Positions 47,178-59,300 of a stretch of 64,000 bases of DNA are shown here, piece by piece. The stretch comes from Schistosoma haematobium. Its lineage: Eukaryota; Platyhelminthes; Trematoda; Strigeidida; Schistosomatidae. Below the pieces are notes generated by a model. That model was not told the origin of the DNA and ran no database searches. It saw nothing but the letters and a program-made list of their open reading frames with translations. Numbering within the stretch: position 1 is the first letter of the stretch; each line of letters begins with the position of its first letter. A program made the translations under genes and the position numbers. The stretch is from positions 80,842,569 through 80,906,568 of the forward strand of contig NC_067195.1 in the NCBI RefSeq assembly GCF_000699445.3, in the 5' to 3' direction.

Positions 47178-48222
47178 GTACTTGTGCTTGTTGCCCCTCG
47201 TAGAGGAGCATAGGCAAGTCATCAACATCCTACATACAACTATATCATATACAATTCTTTACACTCCTTTCCACTTGCTATCAATCTTTCTCATGTCTGC
47301 TTCCAATTGACGACGCATTGCTCTTCCACATTACTCTTCTCCGTTCCCTTTCAGGATTCCAAGTTAGCGCTTGCCTCATGATGCATATCGAAATTTATCT
47401 TCATATAATTATTTGTTATTCAAAGTTAGCAAAACTAAATTATACGTACATGTGATGAGTGTATGTAAGCTTTGTAAACCTTAATCCATTAAGATCTAAG
47501 TACTTGTGATCAATTTATCATCGTCCACATTCTTAATGCAAGTTGAATGATGCTGACCGAATTGAATATTTGGTGAATAGAATTGGAAATTGTTTTGAAT
47601 ATTGTTTGATGGTTGTGGGGGAATAGTATAAAGTTCTATAGGACTGACTAATTGCCACCACCTTGAAATAAATTATGTTTATACACAGAAATTGTAATCC
47701 ATGCCAGATAATTTATCAAACGAGGATGTTTCTTCTATTCTATTTGAATCACAAATAACGTGAATTGATTACACTTATCTATCAATGTATAGTATAGTAA
47801 TGAGTATCATGTCAAATTATTGTTGATGGACGAATTATATGTATGAAGCCAATAAATCGTTCACTAATCTAATTGATTTGACATGGTAGTTTACTTGATT
47901 TAAAATCTCGTAACTGAAGGTAATCAGCAGGAATGAATGAGACTGAGTTTCATGTGACTTGATACTTATCTAGAGATCAGTGATACACACTGAGTGAATT
48001 AGGTAGAAATTCCTAATCACCTATATTATTTGGAATAATAAAATCGTATTGTGTGCAATTCCATTAACCTAGTAATCTTAGTGTATCAATCAAAATACCA
48101 AATATAGTGTGGTTCAAGATATGATAATCTAGTATTATAATCTTTCTTATATATCATCATGTTTATTCTTCGTTCACATGTCCTTACGGAACTAATATTC
48201 TGACAAAATTTTCATATATATA
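47178..48222 (-). mobile_element. unassigned element with RTE-like 3' end, right copy of inverted pair
   Basis: Reverse complement of 40323-41372. On the minus strand it ends in AGGGGCAACAAGCACAAG and a short AAGTAC repeat, whereas the left copy ends AGGTGACAGGAGTAAG. Distinct tails with a common start favour two separate insertions. Confidence 0.65.
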
Positions 48223-50335
48223 TACATATACGGTTGTACAGCTTGATAATAACTTCGTTGAAAAGAGATCCTTTCTCTGTCCTTTGTATTGTTAATGTAT
48301 AAGTAGGAATTTTATATCATTGATTAGTTGTTTTTAAGTGTATATGGAAATTTTTTTTAAAATTCGAATTAAAATTATCTGAGGAAACACTGTACACCAC
48401 TGATTAATTATTTTGTCTTGATCTTATAAGTTCTTCACCTTATATAAATATGAAGTAATAAAATCCAGGGCCTGCAAACCTTTCATTAAGAACTATATTA
48501 TTAAGTCATAAAGTAAGAATTCAATGATCAACGTTTCTAAATGTTGTCAGTTCATGATGTAGCTAGACATGCATTTCATGTGATAAGCATGAACTGTCTC
48601 AGACCCAACATATCTCTGCAGATGCTATCAAAATCTATCGATTGATGAGGGAGCGAGCAAATTGGACAATCATCAACAGAGTGAATGTAAAGAGGGTGCA
48701 ATCGAAAATAGGGAATATCAATATGGATGAACAATCATAGGAGTGTTTATTCAAAGGGCGATCATTGATAGGGTGACCATCAAAAATATTCAATATAAAT
48801 AAAAGCAAATATCAAACGGGTAAATAACATTTTTACGAGTTTCAATTCTAATCGCTTTATTGTTCTTCCCTTTGCCTCTATGATCAGTTAAGAACGTTAT
48901 TCTTCAAACGTTTAGTGAGGAGTCTACTTTTAAAAAAATATTGTGATTTTTCAACATGGGTGACAATTCATTATTCTCATCACTTTAGTTATGCTATCTG
49001 ATAAGTTTATTTTGAACAGAGAAATCGCGAAATGATCTATCACCATTGTTCTATTCTTAATAAAATACTAATAGTAACGTCTAACGACTCTCCTTATAGT
49101 GAATGACAATATGAATATCACGTCAAACATAAGGTTGATATATTTTGAAGGGTTCGTATCGTCAAATAATTCGTAGTCAATGATAGATATAGGTCAATTG
49201 CTCAAAATAAGTAGGCTGTGAATATCATATGAAAATGATATTCAACAATAATTTGTAAGACAGATTTTCCAAACCTCTCTAATAATTAAACAGACCAACC
49301 AGACTCTTAAAGAATTAAGTTTTTATTGATCAAAATTTAAACTCTTTAAAATGTTATTTCCACGTTAAATGTTTGTTTTTATTTATACGCGTCTTTTTGC
49401 TGATCGCCATCATTAGTGTACACCCTCTCCAATCCCGTCCTTTTCTCTCATCCTTTCTAAAGAAGTCCTTGAGTTCGCGCTCTTATTAGAGTAACCTCTA
49501 ATGGATGATTTTGTTTCATTAAGTTTGAAATCAGAAATAATACATAAACGACCAACTAAAATCCTGTTACTTATGATGTCATTCAAGTCTATCGGGAGAA
49601 AGCAACCCAGTAATAACACTGCTTGAAGATTATACTTTATGATAAGTTGATTGAATCAGATGAATATGAAATTACTGGGTTCTTGGTTAATTTCTAAACC
49701 ATATCATGCTTCTTATTAGACCTGAAGGTATCTGCGACCAAGACTATCGTTTACGGATAAACCATTCAGACTGAAGGTAATGAATCTTGAATTTCGGTGC
49801 GAAATTCATTCATCCATATAGCGGACTAACATTTTAATATTATAACTGGTGTTAGTTTTTGATAAGAACCCTAGCTCTAATTTTTAGCCTTAACTATTAA
49901 TCCTAAAACCCGATTCTGATTTCTGGCACTAATTTATAAACCTCTTTAGACCCTAGCAGGTTGGAGAACGTTCTCGAGACCATCTTATCGTCACTCATAG
50001 ATTGTCTACAAATTATAGTCCCACTATATCTGTGTACTGTAATGGACGTCATTTACATCAGAAAAATCAATTAACAAATTCAGAAACATGCTTCGAATGA
50101 AATTTTAATGATTTTAGGTTGAAGATGACAATGGATATATGTTTAATATAGTAAAATTATCATTAAACATGATACTGATTTTATCCAGTCAATCTGTCTA
50201 CTCAGTTCAGTTTCATAGATTATTTAAATAATTTCTGAGTTAATATCTTTAAAAATACAGAATTTAGTATATTTATTTCTTTTCAACAAATTCATCTGTC
50301 CAGGAATATATATATTTCAAAATTGCCACAAAAAA
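48223..50335. other. no gene; weak GGTTAG-like decay at 49850-49940
   Basis: A stretch at 48630-48790 has loosely repeated GGGAGCGAGCAAATTGG / GGGCGATCATTGATAGGG phrases of unknown nature. The rest is AT-rich. Confidence 0.4.
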
Positions 50336-50339
50336 GTTC

Positions 50340-50475
50340 TATAATGTTGTTGAGAAGTCCCACAATAGGACGAAATGGTCGTCCAGTGTTTCCAGGTTTT
50401 CCATAATAGTCTAGCTTCAAATAACTCATTATCTCAACTATTAAAATTAATATAATATCTATAAAAATCCCTTTT
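50340..50475 (+). mobile_element. hammerhead SINE, 3' fragment
   Basis: GTTGAGAAGTCCC, AGGACGAAATGG and CGTCCAGTGTTTCCAGG are a decayed ribozyme. It is followed by the 3' linker (GTCTAGCTTCAAATAACTC) and an edge-like ATCTATAAAAATCCC. Confidence 0.7.
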
Positions 50476-50489
50476 AATAGTATAATGAA

Positions 50490-50671
50490 ATCAGAATGGG
50501 TTTTGTGATTTTTAGAAATTTCACAGGTTGGAATCATGAGTCAATTGAAGTTAGACCACCATGGAAAACCTGGAAGCACTGGACGGCCGTTTCGTCCTAG
50601 TATGGGACTTCAATTGACTCATGATTTCAACCTGTGAAATTTCTAAAAATCTCCACAAAACCCATTCTGAT
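50490..50671. repeat. 182-bp palindrome built from hammerhead-SINE 3' ends
   Basis: The left arm 50490-50551 and right arm 50608-50671 are nearly perfect reverse complements. They carry ATCAGAATGGGTTTTGTG, AGAAATTTCACAGGTTG and ATCATGAGTCAATTGAAG. The ~56-nt centre holds the distal half of a minus-strand SINE ribozyme (GGACGGCCG, TTTCGTCC, TATGGGACT). The transcript should fold into a long hairpin. Confidence 0.85.
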
Positions 50672-50858
50672 AATAATCAACTGCTCACTAGTGACCGACT
50701 TCAGGAGATACTCCTGGAGTTCTAGTGAAAAGTCGTTACCCGTGGAGTTCAACCAGGTCGGTTGTGAGATATCAACTCACTGAAGACAATGGTGTACGGT
50801 GGCGCAACTTCGTGGATTGTTTGAATTTAGACATTCACACCGTTGGATGCAGGCTCAG

Positions 50859-50913
50859 TGGTCTAGTGGTTAAGTGCTAGCGCGCGAAGCCGAGAGGTCC
50901 TGGATTCGAACCC
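50859..50913 (+). promoter_or_regulatory. Pol III type-2 internal promoter (A and B boxes) in SINE
   Basis: A box TGGTCTAGTGG at 50859-50869 and B box GATTCGAACCC at 50903-50913. They probably descend from a tRNA gene. The flanking sequence does not form a full cloverleaf. Confidence 0.6.
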
Positions 50914-50937
50914 CGCGGGGTGCGGGGTCGTGGGTGA

Positions 50938-50983
50938 GCACTGCTGAGGAGTCCTGTACTAGGACGAAGTGGCCGTCCAGTGC
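50938..50983 (+). ncRNA. hammerhead ribozyme, near-intact
   Basis: Stem I is a perfect GCACTG/CAGTGC. The CTGAGGA box is at 50944-50950, stem II is a perfect GTCCT/AGGAC, and GTC is at 50975-50977 with expected cleavage after 50977. The GAAA box reads GAAG, so the closing A-U pair becomes G-U. Best overall secondary structure in the window, with one core change. Confidence 0.7.
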
Positions 50984-51040
50984 TTCCAGGTTTTCCATGG
51001 TGGTCTAGTTTCAATTGACTCATGATTTCAACCTGTGAAG

Positions 51041-51720
51041 TATAGTGAAATGTTTGATCTCTTCGTTGAATTGATACCTAATTTATTGACTATCTTAATC
51101 ATAAATTCCTCGTAGGTTCAGAATTGTATAACGTGAATAAATTTATTGTTATTTAATACAAAATTAACAACTTGAACAGTTTAGGGTTTAATCTTATTTC
51201 TTTTACTTTATATTCAGTTAACATTATTATGAGTAATGATAATCATTATTATACAAAATAACATTTATGCATTATTGGTTTAATAAAGGAGAAACACAAT
51301 TATGTCATCGAAATGAGGAGAGAGAGAGAGGGAGAGAGAAAACGTTTTTCTTAATATTATAATCAATACAAAATTAATCATTACAATTTCGTTTTGAACC
51401 ACAACTATGTTAATAGTTGTGCCAAGATGTCATTTTGCAGAATATATATATATATACTTTAAAAGTAGCCAAATAAGTGTGCTGATAAACTTTTTAATCA
51501 GATTATTTATTATCAATTCAAACTATCAACAAGTTGATGCTGGTTTTTTATTACAAACAATGAATTAGATGAACTAAATTTGACATAAAAAAATTGAATC
51601 ATTCTTATTTGAAAAGTGTTTTACTTCATCTTTAGTTTGGTTATATTGCTTTCTTCTTATATTGTGTAAAGCATTACATTATTATCATTATTAATAATAT
51701 CACTGATTATTTTTAATAGT
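51041..51720. other. no gene; short (GA)n at 51319-51339
   Basis: AT-rich spacer. Confidence 0.5.
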
Positions 51721-51721
51721 T

Positions 51722-52555
51722 ATCAACAAAATATTGTTGGACAATCTACACTTCATAGATGATATGGCTCTTCTATCGAACACGCAAAAAAAAATGCAGG
51801 AGAAGACGACCAGTGTAGCAGCAGCCTCAGTAGCAGTAGGTCTCAATATACACAAAGGGAAAAGCAAGATTCTCCGATACAACACAGCATGCACCAGTTC
51901 AGTCACAATTGACGGAGAAGATTTGGAAGATGTAAAAACCTTCACATATTTGGGCAGCATCATTGATGAATAGGCTGGATCTGATGCAGATGTGAAAGCG
52001 CGGTTCGGTAGAGCAAGAGCAGTATCTTTACAACTGAAGAACATCTGGAACTCAAAACAACCGTCTATCAAACAACACCAAGGTCAGAATTTTCAATACA
52101 AATGTCAAGACAGTTCTACTGTATGGGGCAGAAACCTGGAGAACTATGAAAGCCATCATTCAGAAAATACATGTGTTTATTAACAGTTGTCTACGCAAAA
52201 TATTTCGGATCCGTTGACCAGACACTATTAGTAACAACCTACTGTGGGAGAAAACAAGCCAGATCCCGGTGGAGAAAGAAATTAGGAAGAAGCACTGGAA
52301 GTGGATAGGATACACATTGAGGAAAGCACTCAACTGCGTCACAAGACAAGCCCTCACATGGAATACTCAAGGCCAAAGGGGATAAAGAGGAAGACCAAAG
52401 AACAAATTACGCCGGGAGATGGAGGCAGACACCAGAAGAATGAACATAAATTGGACAGAAATGGAAAGGAAGTCTCAGGACAGAGTGGGTTGGAGAATGC
52501 CGTTCGGCGGCCTATGCTCCATTGGGAGTGACAGGCGTAAGTAAGTAAGTAAGCA
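51722..52555 (+). mobile_element. RTE-type LINE, YADD-to-3' end fragment
   Basis: The frame at 51734-51973 starts just at the catalytic region: NLHFIDDMALLSNTQKKMQ, where FIDDM stands for the F/YADD box. It continues SVAVGLNIHKGKSKIL and then VKTFTYLGSIIDE, with a stop where the consensus continues. Later frames give KNIWNSKQ.., a [14 protein letters not shown] segment near 52300, then [16 protein letters not shown] sequence and [15 protein letters not shown]. The element ends in a GTAA repeat at 52535-52550. This is the standard RTE palm, thumb and C-terminal order. It is 5'-truncated in the palm, with several stops and shifts. Confidence 0.85.
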
Positions 52556-52727
52556 ATAAAATATTGTTGAAGCTTAACAACTTAGCTACTAATTACAAGG
52601 TGAATGAAAATATAACAGCGTAACTTAACTAACAAGGAAAATAATATATACCGTTGAGTAGTTCCATAAAAGATCTCAAGTACTTCTTAAATCAATTTTT
52701 GAGTAATTTTTTTCTCGTTAGACGGTT

Positions 52728-53572
52728 TTGTTAACCTCATACCTAGCTTTGCTCATTTATCTTTGCTTGGGACAAGCAGTAATCCTAGGAGAGCGCCGGA
52801 TGGGCTCGAATCGAATAACACTTGATAAAGAAAACCTGAAAGAGGTGAAAACTGTCATGTACCTGGACAACATCATCAATCAACAAGAAAGATCTGGTGC
52901 AGCGAAGTGATGGTGAGGACTGGCAAAGACAGGACAACATTTGAGCGTAATACGCTTCTCGTTGTTCGCAAATGGGAGAATTTCGCCAAAAGGCAGGCTT
53001 CCACTCGAGAACAACTATATTTTCTCCATGACAGGACAACATTCCTAAACTTGAACAATATATGCAACTCAAAACAACTGTCTCTCAACAAAAATCAAAC
53101 TCATAATCTTCAATATGAAAGTCAACACAGTTCTACTGTATGGAGCTGAAAATTGTAGAACTACCACTGCCATCATCATAATTGTACAAGTATTTATTAA
53201 CAATTGTCTACACAAGATACTCAATGTCCATTGACCTGATACCATCAGGAACAGGTTACTGCGTGAGAGAACAAACCAACTTCCAATTGAAGAGGAAATT
53301 AGGAAGAGATATTGGAATTGGATAGGACACACATTTAGGAAATCATCAAACTGCATCACGAAACAAGCACTAATTTGGAATGGTGAAAGGAAACAAAAAA
53401 TTGAGAGACCAATGAACACATTTTGACGATAATTTGAAGTAGACATGAGAAGGATTGATAGCAACTGGAAAGAAGTGGAAAGGATTGTTTAGGATATTGT
53501 TGGATATAGAATGTTGATGGTTGATCTGTGCTACTCTACGAGATGTTACTTGTGTATGGAAGTAAGCAACTT
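52728..53572 (+). mobile_element. RTE-type LINE 3' fragment, second tandem copy
   Basis: Same order as 51722-52555 but more diverged: NRITLDKENLKEVKTVMYLDNIINQ, then a NICNSKQLSLNKNQ segment near 53055. Then come a TVLLYGAENCRTT-like segment near 53130, [21 protein letters not shown] near 53240 and [16 protein letters not shown] near 53320. It contains an internal near-duplication (AGGACAACATT at 52931 and 53033) from a rearrangement. It sits ~170 bp after the previous copy in the same orientation. Confidence 0.75.
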
Positions 53573-54930
53573 CCTAAACCCTTCCTGTTGATATCGGCTA
53601 GCGATTTCATGAACCTTCACAAATTTCTTAAGTAAACAACAGTCGTTTTCTGATCAGTGATTATATTTTATTCTCATAATACTGAAAAACACTTGAAGAT
53701 CTTTTAGTTGGTCCCTAACGGAATCATAAATGTTAATTATTTAAGATTTGCAGACTAGGACAGAAATACTGTTCAATGATTCTCCTGAATGTTATTAATT
53801 CTTCACGAGCACAAGCCTCAATTATATTATCCAAAGAAATCGTGAGTCTTATGTCAAAATAAACTGATCAAAATTCTTTATGAACCTTATTTCAATTTCT
53901 AGTATGCGACAAAAACGTTATATAGTACTACTCTTTATATACACTAATTCTGATAACCTGAAATAAGAATTCGTTTTGTGTTCGTTTATGTAATTACCTA
54001 AAAAAATGTCCCTAAAACTCAACAAATGTTTGCAAACGGTAGATCGAAGCTACTGGATGCTGTCTAATGACTAATTGCTCACTGCGACACTTGAATATTC
54101 TGGGTTTGATCTCACATGAGACCGTAAATAGGAACTGAAGAGGACTTCCATATTGAGAAATCGTGGTTCTTAATAATCGGTTGACTAAAGTCAGTTGGTG
54201 ATGGACAGTATAAGAGACCTTCGAACATATATTTTAATACAATCCTGAGGTAGCTAAAACTTCCTAATTAATTTGGATCCGTGCCTGTTAGAGACATCAA
54301 TAGTGACTAATTCAAGGCATGAGCGTTTTCCTATAAGGCTGAGATGTCTACACCATCTGTTACGAATTCTGTTAAATACAAAGCATTGTGCCACTGGCTT
54401 TTGCAATGCTACTGATTAGTTATCTAATTTTCAATCCCCTGAAAAAAAAGTATGATGGAGCTGGGAGTGAGTCACTTATGCAATTATGACATTTCATGAA
54501 AATCTCTTTCACAGCTATCGAAATTTGTCAACAATATTGAAAAGCAGTGAACTCTTCAGTCAGCAACAGTTGAATCCCAATGGTGAACTTTAATTTCAAC
54601 CTAAGAAGCAGTGACCTATCGAGTCGACCAATTGGGAGGCGTTAAAAAATGGACGATTAATAGGTTTTTTCGAAAGTCAAATTACATCAAGCTGACCATC
54701 AGATATATAGTTTACTAGGTTGGATTTCATGCCAAGTTATAGATGAAAACACTTAGAAATCCTGAACCAGGTCAGAACACTCCGAGAATTAAAAAATGTA
54801 GAATATCTTCTTACTTGACAAACTTTAGGTTAAAAAACCATTAAAAACAAGAAGGCACATGATAGAACCGAAAGACAACGAGGCCAGTATTCAACTAACG
54901 GTTTGCATCTCTGTAATCTTGCGTGTTGTT
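53573..54930. other. no gene; decayed SINE trace at 54045-54215
   Basis: At 54045-54215, GGGTTTGATCTCACATGAGACC followed by GAGGACTTCCATATTGAGAAA recalls the tRNA-like and ribozyme parts of the hammerhead SINE, but heavily mutated. The rest is AT-rich and unassigned. Confidence 0.4.
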
Positions 54931-54934
54931 AAAG

Positions 54935-55475
54935 GTATGAGGGCGGTTATCACTTCCCCATAGCCCACACCGTGGAAGGGTTCTTCTGGAGGTACCTGAA
55001 AAGGAAATTGGATTATAGGTGGTCGTAGTGACCTGAGAACGTGGCTCAAATGCCCAAGGGACAACAGTCACACACGACCTTTTTGTGAGTAATTTTCGTG
55101 TTAGCTCATACTTGCTGTGACCTTACCGCCGGAGACGGATATCCGTGGGATAAGGTGAGGTGTACATTTCTAGGGTCGAGCTTTTCTATCCCCACCCTTC
55201 CTTGTGGGAAGGCAGTATCGCTGTCATGCTAGTTGTCTGAAGGAAACACCTTACTGCCGTCTCACCTCTGTACAGTCAGCAGTACGACTTCACCTTCGGA
55301 CCCTGGGCTTGCTGCTTTTAGTTTTACTGTTCTCCAACCGACCAGTCTGGCATGGTAGGACCTTGAGGAACGATTGTTTCAGCCAGTATAACTCTGACTC
55401 TAGTCAATTCAGGATTTTGTGCGACAGTCACCCATCTCCGCTGATAATCTTGTCTCACATCTTACAACGCTGAGT
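54935..55475 (+). repeat. repeat family B, copy 2
   Basis: About 500 nt collinear with 22250-22760 and GC-richer than the flanks. Landmarks are CACACGACCTTTTTGTGAG, GATATCCGTGGGATAAGGTG, GTGGGAAGGCAG and CTGGCATGGTAGGACCTTG. The ORF at 55204-55473 is not conserved in the other copy. Unknown element type. Confidence 0.5.
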
Positions 55476-55614
55476 TATATTAATTACGGTTTCCAATTAG
55501 AACTCCAAAAATCACAGCTCAAAGTTATTCACTATTCAATACATGATAGCTTTAATTTTAAACTGTTAAGAAGAATACTGAATTCGATACTTCATAACAC
55601 AAACTGATTTCAGT

Positions 55615-55670
55615 TAGAAACCTAATGAAAACCGGAAACCACTAGACGGTTGTTTCGTCCCAATATATTC
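55615..55670 (-). mobile_element. hammerhead SINE fragment
   Basis: GAAAACCGGAAACCACTAGA, CGGTTGTTTCGTCCC and AATATATTCAAG correspond to the 3' half of the antisense ribozyme region. Confidence 0.55.
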
Positions 55671-56064
55671 AAGTTGATGATTTATGTTACTGTCTATATA
55701 AATGTATATATATTTAAATGTTTATTAGACAATAACCACAGCAAATCATATGACTAAAATTAGTCATTAGTTTAATACTATTTCCCTCTGACATTGACTT
55801 AAACATTGCTGTTGTTATTGTTATCGTTTCAATATCAATCTACAGTATGCTCATTAGAGTAAATAAGTAACTCTACATATATATAGTACCTAGTAAAACA
55901 AAGCAGTTTATTTACATTGATTTCATTGAAAATATTTTTAAACCACATGATTCAATTATATTTTTTTTACATAAACACAAATGGTAATGCGATCGATTGT
56001 AGGTAATCTGTATTTGACTGCATAATTCGATAAGAAAATCTAAACTTAGCAATTGATCATAGTT
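55671..56064. other. no recognised feature
   Basis: AT-rich spacer. Confidence 0.5.
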
Positions 56065-56270
56065 TATCAGTATGGGGGTTGTGGAGATTGTTAAGTTTTT
56101 GGTTGAGATCATGAATTAATTGATGTTAGACCACCGTTGGAAACCTGGAAGCACTGGACGGCCGTTTCGTCCTAGTATGGGACTCCTCAACAGTGCGCAT
56201 CCACGATCCCGCACCCCGCGGGATTCGAACTCAGGACCTACTGGCTTCGCGCCTGAGAAACAGATTTTCG
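56065..56270 (-). mobile_element. hammerhead SINE, 3' portion
   Basis: On the + strand: the edge GGGGGTTGTGGAGATTGTTA, ATCATGAATTAATTGATG, CACCGTTGGAAACCTGG, the ribozyme, then a B-box-like GGGATTCGAACTCAGGACC in antisense. The head beyond the B box is lost near 56265. Confidence 0.75.
56151..56196 (-). ncRNA. hammerhead ribozyme, one substitution from complete
   Basis: On the minus strand stem I is a perfect GCACTG/CAGTGC. Stem II is GTCC/GGAC, GAAA is intact, and stem III is ACGG/CCGT followed by GTC. The box reads TTGAGGA where CTGAGGA is needed (56184-56190 on the + strand). Everything else fits the consensus. Confidence 0.65.
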
Positions 56271-56334
56271 CTCTATTTTGAATTGAGTCTAGCTGAGGTT
56301 GCTTGATAAGTTGTTCAATAATAATACACAAAAG

Positions 56335-59300
56335 ACCACTCTAATCTATTCTGTACGTGTTCAACAACATACACCGTACATGTAACTGATTAGTACACTT
56401 CTAACATTACGTAATGACAAATTTACGAGAAAACTCACAACTCTTACTTCAACTATTTCGATTCATATCGAATAAACCTAACTTGATATTCTGTTGAAGT
56501 ACAACTTCATTGTGTTCATTACGATCAGAATATTGGTGGGAGTGTAATATGGATTTAGTTTCACATAATTCAGTGAAGAAATTATCTACATTAAAGAAAA
56601 CAGTCAGTCAGTCACAAATTATATCAAACTTGGTGTAGGCTAGTAATAATTTAAATCGCATCACTTCAACTCAATATAGTGAGACGAGATTAACAAATTG
56701 ATTGACAAAGGATTCGAGATCATATTAGTACCAATGATAATTCAAACAAACTTAAACACAGAAAATAATCCAAAATGAAATCATTGAATATGAGCGGTTA
56801 TTTGAAAATGACGAAACTTTTAGAAGTATCAAACGATGGAACATCACACATATTCCAACTGTGTAATTTATTTAAAAAAATCGGTCTACAGTATTTTCAT
56901 ATCGTTTTAATGATATGGTTTCATTCAAATTATTACCTGTCAATATATATTTTATTGTAATTGTCGGTAAACAATTATTCAGTTATTACCTTGTTTTATA
57001 TCACTAACAACTTAATTATATACAAATTACTATTTCTTATTTGTGATATGTCGAGGTTATGTAATCAAAATTTATTGATTTATAAATTTTGAGCCATAAA
57101 TATAGAAAGTTCATTGGCTTGCTGAGTTTGTCTTCCAACTGGATATTAACGATAAAAGGAGCTTCATTGGACCAAAAAGAATTCGAGTCCTGTTCAATAT
57201 AAGTTGTAAATGATGATATTAGTTACAGAGGTGGTCATTTAGGAGATAGATATAAGCGAACTCTTAATTAGTGGATTCTATGTTCAAATGATCAGAACGA
57301 GCTAGCAATATAGACAAAGTTTGAATTCATTACACTATTAACATTCGAAACTTACAAAGCAATGAAGAATAAATCATCTTCTTCATTACCGCAAGTGATT
57401 TTTAACCCCATTACGATTATTGTGAACAATTCACTAAAGAGGTTTGCAGCTTCGGATATAGAATTTCAAAAGTAAAATTGTTAACTAAGTTATTAATAAT
57501 TACTATTAATGGACTATAGTCATACCCTGGATCGTTTAGCTATATTCTTCTTACAGCATTCTCATATGTTAGTCACGATTAAAGATTGTACAAGCACATC
57601 TTACTGTTCTTTATACGCTGGCTAAATCATAGACTTCGATGAAATTTACAACAATCAAATAAGCATCACTTTATTGACTAGTATGTCATTCAAAATTCCA
57701 TTTCTTCATTATTTACTATTAAAATTATTTATGGTATAGTTTGTAAATGTGTATTTAAAGACACAATATAAGATGAAGCTGCTCGCAAATCTTTTCATTT
57801 CAATAATGGCGAATTGTTCTTTCTTAGTTATCCACAATATTATTTCCATTTTGTATGCAAAATAAAAACATTTATCATTCACTAACTTTTCTTATATGAG
57901 TCTATGTCTACATATTGCATAGGGTGGTGTGTATACGTATGTGTTTCTCTATTGGATGGACTTATTGTCATGGGATTTCGTTGCCTAGACGACGACCAAA
58001 TGACAATGAAAACATATTGTTTAAAAACTGAAGCAACAAATTTTAAGAATAAAATTGAGAAATTCACTGTACGATAGTGAAAGAAAAATAACCAAACAGT
58101 TTAGTTACTTATAAGTAGTATAAAACCACTTGTTAAATAATATGAAGTATATTGTGGCTTTTCCAGTTTTCTTAGTTAAAACTCGAAGGGACGTTTTATG
58201 AGTGTCTTTTAAGGATATGAAATATGCCTCCTATTGCTCTAGTAACAGACGGATCAATCTCATTGTAATCAATGAAGAAGATCTAGTTGAATCTTTTGAA
58301 TATCTCTAACAAACTGGTTTACACTTAAGTCATATTTTAACGTTAGAAAGTTACAACTAAAAAGTTAGAATGAATAATATGATCTAAAAAATTTGGGCGT
58401 GAACATTGTAACTGATGTTGAATATTTGAGATAAGGAATTCCGTTAACGGATGTTTATCTAATTTCTTGTTATCATTTAAGCGAATGAAAGTAAGTAAAA
58501 TATTAGCAAATCGATTACCAATTATTGAGGCAGTGAGATTAATTATAGTCTTTGAAAATGATTATAATGTATGGATTAAATAGCCCCTGGTATCTTATCG
58601 ATTACATTCTTTGTTGAAGCTGAGTGAAGTACTAACCTCAATTTTTAAAATTTTACTTGAGGAAATATACTAGTGAAATTACAACTAATTAATGATTTGA
58701 GAAACTAACAGTTCAGAAAACATTTCTCTGGTTCTAGCAATTAAAAGCGTGAGTAGAAAAACCAAAAGTATTATGTGCATCCTTATTTGTCGTAAACACA
58801 TAATCAAGTGAATAGATATCTGCTAGTCACTGGGACTATTTTACAAGCATCATCGTATAATGTGTTTAGGATATAAAGAGTAATGAAATCCAGTTTGTGT
58901 ACTTTACTTTACTTAGGACGGTTTAGATAAATGCTCTTGCATTCTTGTGTTGATGTTCATGCTGTTACTCAAGTTCAGTACCTTTCCTTTCAAGCTTCAG
59001 TGCATCACTTATTGAATTACTGAGTTCGGGCAGTTAATAACTTTTTCGACGGGTGTAGAGGTGTTAGGTGAGGTTTGTAATTTCGCGTTGCTTGTATTCA
59101 AGACTGCAACTAATCAGTCTCTGTTTACATATGCACATGTTGAGTGGATCAAGTTCGGATCTCAATATTAACATCACCGAGTTCTGAATAGCACGAGATA
59201 CATGCCCTATATTACAGCCCTACTACAAGCTTTTGAAATGCCACTAAATAAAGGCGATCTTCTTAAGAAGCACACTGGGCAACAAAAGCCAACAATTTTC

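Larger units (their letters stand above)
50672..51040 (+). mobile_element. tRNA-derived hammerhead SINE, best-preserved tRNA-like head
   Basis: After GCTCACTAGTGACC and TCACTGAAGACAATGG comes an A box TGGTCTAGTGG (50859-50869) and, 33 nt later, a B box GATTCGAACCC (50903-50913). Both match RNA polymerase III internal promoter consensus with tRNA-like spacing. The ribozyme core and CCATGGTGGTCTAG 3' region follow. Confidence 0.8.

Noticed and set aside
50851..50925. Possible tRNA gene
   Set aside because: A and B boxes are present, but there is no acceptor stem or cloverleaf, and the same structure recurs with a hammerhead in dispersed SINE copies.
53069..53464. 131-codon minus-strand ORF
   Set aside because: Antisense of the RTE C-terminal region; the same antisense frame appears in other copies (43450, 52160).
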